32,211 bases of DNA from positions 1-32,211 of the IMG/VR virus record IMGVR_UViG_3300032282_002471, one strand, 5' to 3'. The notes beneath the pieces are model-generated. The model did no database searches. It saw only the letters and a list, made by a program, of their open reading frames with translations, and had not been told where the DNA came from. The stretch's first letter is position 1. Each line of letters begins with the position of its first letter. This stretch comes from a virus. This document shows, one piece after another, positions 28,400-32,211 of this stretch. The position numbers and the translations under genes are program-made.

Positions 28400-30334
28400 A
28401 TGATTCAAATCAATTACAAACAAATCTTAACGTATTTTAGCTCAATTGCTCAACACCATGAGCAGATTAAGTCTTATGGCTTTGGTGATTTGAACCAATG
28501 TACTAACGATATTGTCACAAAACAGGAACCTTTATTTACTAGGTTATATATTGTCCCAGAGAATGTAGAGTTTAATCAGAACCATATTCATTACAACTTT
28601 AATATGTTGGTAATGGACATTATTGATGATGACCTAAGCAATCAAAAGGAAGTAATGAGTGATACATTTGCTATCATTACAGATATTTGGACCGTATTTT
28701 GGCAGTCATATACTGAACAGTACGGTGATTTTTCACAGATTATTGTTGGTGACTGGGAACCTACTGTTGTTCCATTCTTAGAACGTTTCGATACAGTTGT
28801 TGGTGGATGGAATATGCATATTAAAATGTCTGCTCCATTTGACTACAATAGTTGTAATTTACCTATTGCAGCTGGTTATAGCTTCCCACAAGACCAATCA
28901 TTTAGTTCTTATAGACAAATTATACAGGACTGGGAAGACTTTGCTGATGCCCACGAACAAATTAAAAGCTTTGGTTATGGTGATGCACCTAATCTGACAA
29001 TGAACATTGATACAGAGAAGGAACCTTTATACCCACGTATCTATTTTATTCCAAAAGATTCTAGGTTAAATCCTAATCATATGCACATTACGTGGGAGAT
29101 TATGGTTGTGGATAAAGTGGATGAAGATTTAAGTAACCAGCAAGACGTTTTATCTGATACGTTAGAAATTCTTAAAGACTTTTATGCTAAGGCATATCTT
29201 TCGGATTATGAAGTTGATTTTGATGCTAACTTATGGCCGTGGTTAGAAAAGACTGATGCGGTATTAGCAGGATGGACAATTACATTAAGTATTACACAGA
29301 AGTTTGACTTTAATAGATGTGTATTACCTATGACTGATTTTGCACAGCCATCTCCTACACCTACTCATACTCCTACTCCGTCTGTAACAGCTACAATGAC
29401 TCCGACTCCGAGCATTGAGCCTACTAGTACGCCTACACCAACGGCTACGCCAGATCCTACAAGTACTCCAACACCTAGTGTAACAACAACTTTAACTGCT
29501 ACTCCTACTGGAACACCAGCAAGCACGCCAGATGTAACACCATCTGCTACGCCTACTCATACTCCAGCAGCAACAAGTACTCCAACATATACTCCTTCGG
29601 TTACTCCGACAGGAACGCCTGCTAGCACACCAAATGCTACAAGCACTCCAACTTTAACGCCTACAAGTAGTCCAACAGGAACACCAGCTATTACTCCAAC
29701 TAATACTGCAACCCCTACTTCTACTCCTACATATACCCCATCTATCACTCCAACAAATACAGTGACGCCAACAGCTTCACCTAAAATTGATAATGGAACA
29801 TGGAGTGGAACTACTCAGTCATGGAGTGGTAATACAAATTATTGGGGAAGTTACTCACCAGTTGCGCCTACGCCAACTCCAACTAGTACGCTTACTCCAA
29901 CACCGAGTATCACGCCAACATTTACACCTACTGCAAGTGTAACTCCAACAAGAACGCCAGCTGTAACAAGTACGCCTACGGTAACTCCTACTGGAACGCT
30001 TACACCTACGCCTACTCCATCATCAGCAGCAAAAACTTGTATTCGTATTCAAACTGGTAATAATGGTGGTGGTGGAAGTAGTTTCTTCACAACATTAGCA
30101 GGTGCTTGTGGATATACAGGTTCGTTACCAACAAACAGGGGAGCATCAGTACCATCTAGTAATACACAACCGGCTATTGGTGTTAGAATATATACTGGTT
30201 CATCTTGTACAACAACTGGTCCATTAGCAGGTGGAAATAAATACACTAAGTTTATATGGCCGAGTAATACAACAGGATATAACGTAATGCAAGTAGATAA
30301 TAACGGATATATAATCTGGTTGGGAACTTGTTAA
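28400..30334 (+). CDS. Virion protein: tandemly duplicated N-terminal domain, Pro/Thr linkers, YWGS module and C-terminal bead
   Basis: The protein has 644 residues. Residues ~15-155 and ~170-313 are a clear tandem duplication: H-E-Q-I-K-S-(Y/F)-G-(F/Y)-G-D, E-P-L-(F/Y)-x-R-(L/I)-Y, N-H-(I/M)-H, D-L-S-N-Q-x-(E/D)-V-(M/L)-S-D-T and a G-W-x-(M/I) strand occur in the same order in both. The domain recalls small tail-terminator or neck-type proteins, without certainty. A ~142-residue Pro/Thr linker follows (from ~317), then a W-S-G...Y-W-G-S module, a second linker (~488-541) and a Cys-containing C-terminal domain (~542-644). The composition suggests a virion-anchored base with a long flexible exposed arm. 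It starts 6 nt after TATTTAT. Confidence 0.5.
   Translation: MIQINYKQILTYFSSIAQHHEQIKSYGFGDLNQCTNDIVTKQEPLFTRLYIVPENVEFNQNHIHYNFNMLVMDIIDDDLSNQKEVMSDTFAIITDIWTVFWQSYTEQYGDFSQIIVGDWEPTVVPFLERFDTVVGGWNMHIKMSAPFDYNSCNLPIAAGYSFPQDQSFSSYRQIIQDWEDFADAHEQIKSFGYGDAPNLTMNIDTEKEPLYPRIYFIPKDSRLNPNHMHITWEIMVVDKVDEDLSNQQDVLSDTLEILKDFYAKAYLSDYEVDFDANLWPWLEKTDAVLAGWTITLSITQKFDFNRCVLPMTDFAQPSPTPTHTPTPSVTATMTPTPSIEPTSTPTPTATPDPTSTPTPSVTTTLTATPTGTPASTPDVTPSATPTHTPAATSTPTYTPSVTPTGTPASTPNATSTPTLTPTSSPTGTPAITPTNTATPTSTPTYTPSITPTNTVTPTASPKIDNGTWSGTTQSWSGNTNYWGSYSPVAPTPTPTSTLTPTPSITPTFTPTASVTPTRTPAVTSTPTVTPTGTLTPTPTPSSAAKTCIRIQTGNNGGGGSSFFTTLAGACGYTGSLPTNRGASVPSSNTQPAIGVRIYTGSSCTTTGPLAGGNKYTKFIWPSNTTGYNVMQVDNNGYIIWLGTC
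29348..30023 (+). repeat. Long Pro/Thr-rich linkers flanking a YWGS module
   Basis: Bases 29348-~29778 and 29861-30023 encode about 195 codons of Pro alternating with Thr/Ser/Ala/Val, interrupted by the W...YWGS module. Codons for Thr and Pro vary throughout, so no long identical DNA repeat exists. Confidence 0.8.
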
Positions 30335-30386
30335 GAAAAAAATAATATTTATAAAAGAACAATAATAAAATTAAAAATAATAAAAT

Positions 30387-32211
30387 ATGTCAAATTTAGC
30401 AGCACAGTTTATCAGTCAATCATACCAATCGGTAATTAACGTTGGTACTGGTTCAGGTGCATCACTTACATCTACCCTACAGCCATTGACTGATGGTTAT
30501 GGTACGGTATCTCCAATATCAGTATCAACAACTGATGTTGCAATAAACGGAACCTTATCAATTACAGGTTCCATTATCCCTTATTCTACAAGTTCTGTTT
30601 CAGGAGCTTATGATTTAGGTAGTCCATCCAAACCATGGCGTCACCTTTATGTAAGTTCTGGTTCGGTATATCTTGATGGTAACCGTGTAATGGGTCTTAC
30701 AAACGATAGTAATAACCTACATTTAATCGCACCAACAGGTAGCCAAATTCAATTTGGTACAAACGTATTCTTACAAAATCCAGAAGTAACATTAAACCCA
30801 GGTATTATCTTCGAAGCAACCGGAGAAGAGACTGGTTCATCAGTTTATTTCAATGGTGGTAAAGGACAAATAGTATCAGAAGGTGACTTGTCATTATTAC
30901 TAGTTACAGGTGATACGGTATATAATCCATCAGCATCGATTAGATTTGCTGTTGGTAACGTACCTAGTGGTTCAATTAATTTCTTCGGTAAGAACAATGC
31001 ACAATTAAACTTCGATTATCAAGGTTCAATTGGTTTATCTACTGATACTGGTTCAATTACAATAAACAGTAGAACTGGTAGCGTAGTAGTTTCACATCAA
31101 CAATATGATGGTGGTTTGCAAATCCAACCAGGATTTATGGAACTATATCAAAATGATTTAGATGGCGGTCTTACAATAACATCTCAATCAGTTGTTATAT
31201 CAGCTAATGCTCCTAGTTCATTATTCGAAGTGAATATGACACAAGGTCAAATCGCTTTATTGTCACAAGACGATATTAGCATTTCATCTTCATTAGGTAC
31301 AACAAACATCTATGGTACATCTTCATTCATCGGTAATGTTAATATTATTGAAGGACCATTAAACATATCAGCTAGTTCTGGTTTAGGAACTGCATTACAA
31401 ATTTATAATGGTGGTATTCAATCGGAAGGATATATTAAAACTGATGATGTATTTGTTGGTTCTAGTGAAAATTTATTAGGAAATTCACCAGCATTAAACT
31501 TAATGGCTAATCTAGATTATTCAGGTTCCCAATATCCAATTGCCACAACATATTATAGTAGTGGTTCTTATCCAACTGATATATATGCTGGTTTTCAAGT
31601 TCAAGATAGCGATACATATCAAATACCAATTGCAATGGTGGGTACAACTTACACATCACAATATAGTGGTCAAACAGTTGGTCAAATTTATGGTGGTGCT
31701 AACGTATCTGGTGGTGATAATACAGCATTTTTATTACCATTCAGTAATGCAATCATTGACGTTATTAAACCAATGTCATTAAGAAGCACATTAGATGTAA
31801 CTAACATTCAATCAACAGGTTCTATTAATTTATGGGCAGAAGGTGGTGATGTAACAGTTACAGGTGCGTTAAACTTAAATGGTGCTATTAAATTTGATAG
31901 TTCAGCATTTAATTATACAACCTTCCCATCAGGTGCATTATACTTCTCAACATTGAGTGGTGGTACTTTACATCTAAATGATGACGGTGGTGAAGGTGAT
32001 GTTTATATTGGATGGGGAACAAACAAGACACACATTAAAGGTGATACAGATATTACTGGTTCATTAGGTGTTACTACTATAAAAGGTACAGGAAGTTTAT
32101 TCTTACAACCAAATCAAGGTGATGCAAGATATTTAGAAGTATATAACACTTCACCAACAGATACACACATTACAGCAAGTGGTGGTCAAATATACCTAGG
32201 TAATGATGTAA
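30387..32211 (+). CDS. Tail fibre protein, N-terminal part (3' end off the window)
   Basis: The ATG at 30387 opens a frame with no stop up to the right edge (608 complete codons). The sequence starts M-S-N-L-A-A-Q-F-I-S-Q-S-Y-Q-S-V-I and is rich in Gly, Ser, Thr and Asn with recurring T-G-S / S-G-S steps, as in beta-helical trimeric fibres. The motif A-Y-D-L-G-S-P-S-K-P-W-R-H-L-Y-V, near residues 73-88, is common in phage fibres (L-G-S-x-x-x-x-W-x-x-L-Y). Similar style at the left edge suggests the gene continues there. An AATATTTATA tract lies at 30344-30353 with a TTG 21 bp upstream, a weak promoter candidate. Confidence 0.65.
   Translation, partial: MSNLAAQFISQSYQSVINVGTGSGASLTSTLQPLTDGYGTVSPISVSTTDVAINGTLSITGSIIPYSTSSVSGAYDLGSPSKPWRHLYVSSGSVYLDGNRVMGLTNDSNNLHLIAPTGSQIQFGTNVFLQNPEVTLNPGIIFEATGEETGSSVYFNGGKGQIVSEGDLSLLLVTGDTVYNPSASIRFAVGNVPSGSINFFGKNNAQLNFDYQGSIGLSTDTGSITINSRTGSVVVSHQQYDGGLQIQPGFMELYQNDLDGGLTITSQSVVISANAPSSLFEVNMTQGQIALLSQDDISISSSLGTTNIYGTSSFIGNVNIIEGPLNISASSGLGTALQIYNGGIQSEGYIKTDDVFVGSSENLLGNSPALNLMANLDYSGSQYPIATTYYSSGSYPTDIYAGFQVQDSDTYQIPIAMVGTTYTSQYSGQTVGQIYGGANVSGGDNTAFLLPFSNAIIDVIKPMSLRSTLDVTNIQSTGSINLWAEGGDVTVTGALNLNGAIKFDSSAFNYTTFPSGALYFSTLSGGTLHLNDDGGEGDVYIGWGTNKTHIKGDTDITGSLGVTTIKGTGSLFLQPNQGDARYLEVYNTSPTDTHITASGGQIYLGNDV

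Noticed and set aside
29557-29748. Minus-strand ORF rich in Val/Gly opposite the Pro/Thr linker
   Set aside because: Its composition is the complement of the linker codons, it has no initiation context, and it lies inside a convincing gene.

Overview
This window is double-stranded DNA tailed-phage (Caudoviricetes) sequence, AT-rich (roughly two-thirds A+T by eye) and densely packed. The host is most likely a member of the Bacteroidota, probably Flavobacteriia-like. Three things point there: near-perfect Bacteroidota promoters (TTTG, 19-20 bp, TAnnTTTG) at 13526-13557 and 22175-22206, almost no Shine-Dalgarno sites before start codons, and structural proteins of kinds I associate with Bacteroidota phages (XkdF-like prohead protease with a Cys-rich N-terminal part, acidic scaffold, Pro/Thr-linker tail proteins, delta-60 propeller).

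Layout: (a) 1-11378, plus strand: tail genes, namely the end of a fibre gene, an HK97-gp10-like neck protein, two large tail proteins, a modular Pro/Thr-linker protein and the tape measure protein. (b) 11383-19357, plus strand: head module in the order small basic protein, protease fusion, scaffold, major capsid protein, tail tube, portal, adaptor, then small membrane/coiled-coil proteins, a DUF5856-like protein and a short transmembrane ORF; one minus-strand gene (13135-13476) interrupts it. (c) 19358-19509: bidirectional terminator and a strong candidate for a ~119-nt minus-strand RNA. (d) 19510-22151, minus strand: seven early-type genes, including a winged-helix regulator and an HNH endonuclease. 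(e) 22152-22474: divergent control region with a terminator-like hairpin and a possibly pseudoknotted leader. (f) 22475-25965, plus strand: replication initiator containing 11-bp iterons and an AT-rich hexamer tract (candidate origin), zinc-finger and HTH proteins, a sigma-like protein and TerS. (g) 26007-32211, plus strand: HNH-derived zinc domain, TerL, tail assembly chaperone pair with a probable -1 frameshift, a duplicated-domain Pro/Thr-linker protein, and the start of a tail fibre that runs off the right edge.

The truncated fibre at the right edge and the truncated fibre at the left edge look like two parts of one gene, so the window is probably nearly all of a circularly permuted or circularised genome of about 32 kb. 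Read from TerS the order is TerS-TerL-chaperone-fibres-tail-tape measure-protease-scaffold-capsid-tube-portal-adaptor: the tail module lies between terminase and portal, which is unusual.

Strongest unusual signals: the candidate small RNA at 19368-19486, the iteron origin inside the initiator gene, the T9 frameshift site at 28058-28066, a HAD phosphatase domain inside the prohead protease, a three-copy C-x-C-x18-C-x-C domain, and near-absence of GATC (9 found by reading). No integrase, endolysin, polymerase, helicase, tRNA or CRISPR was recognised.
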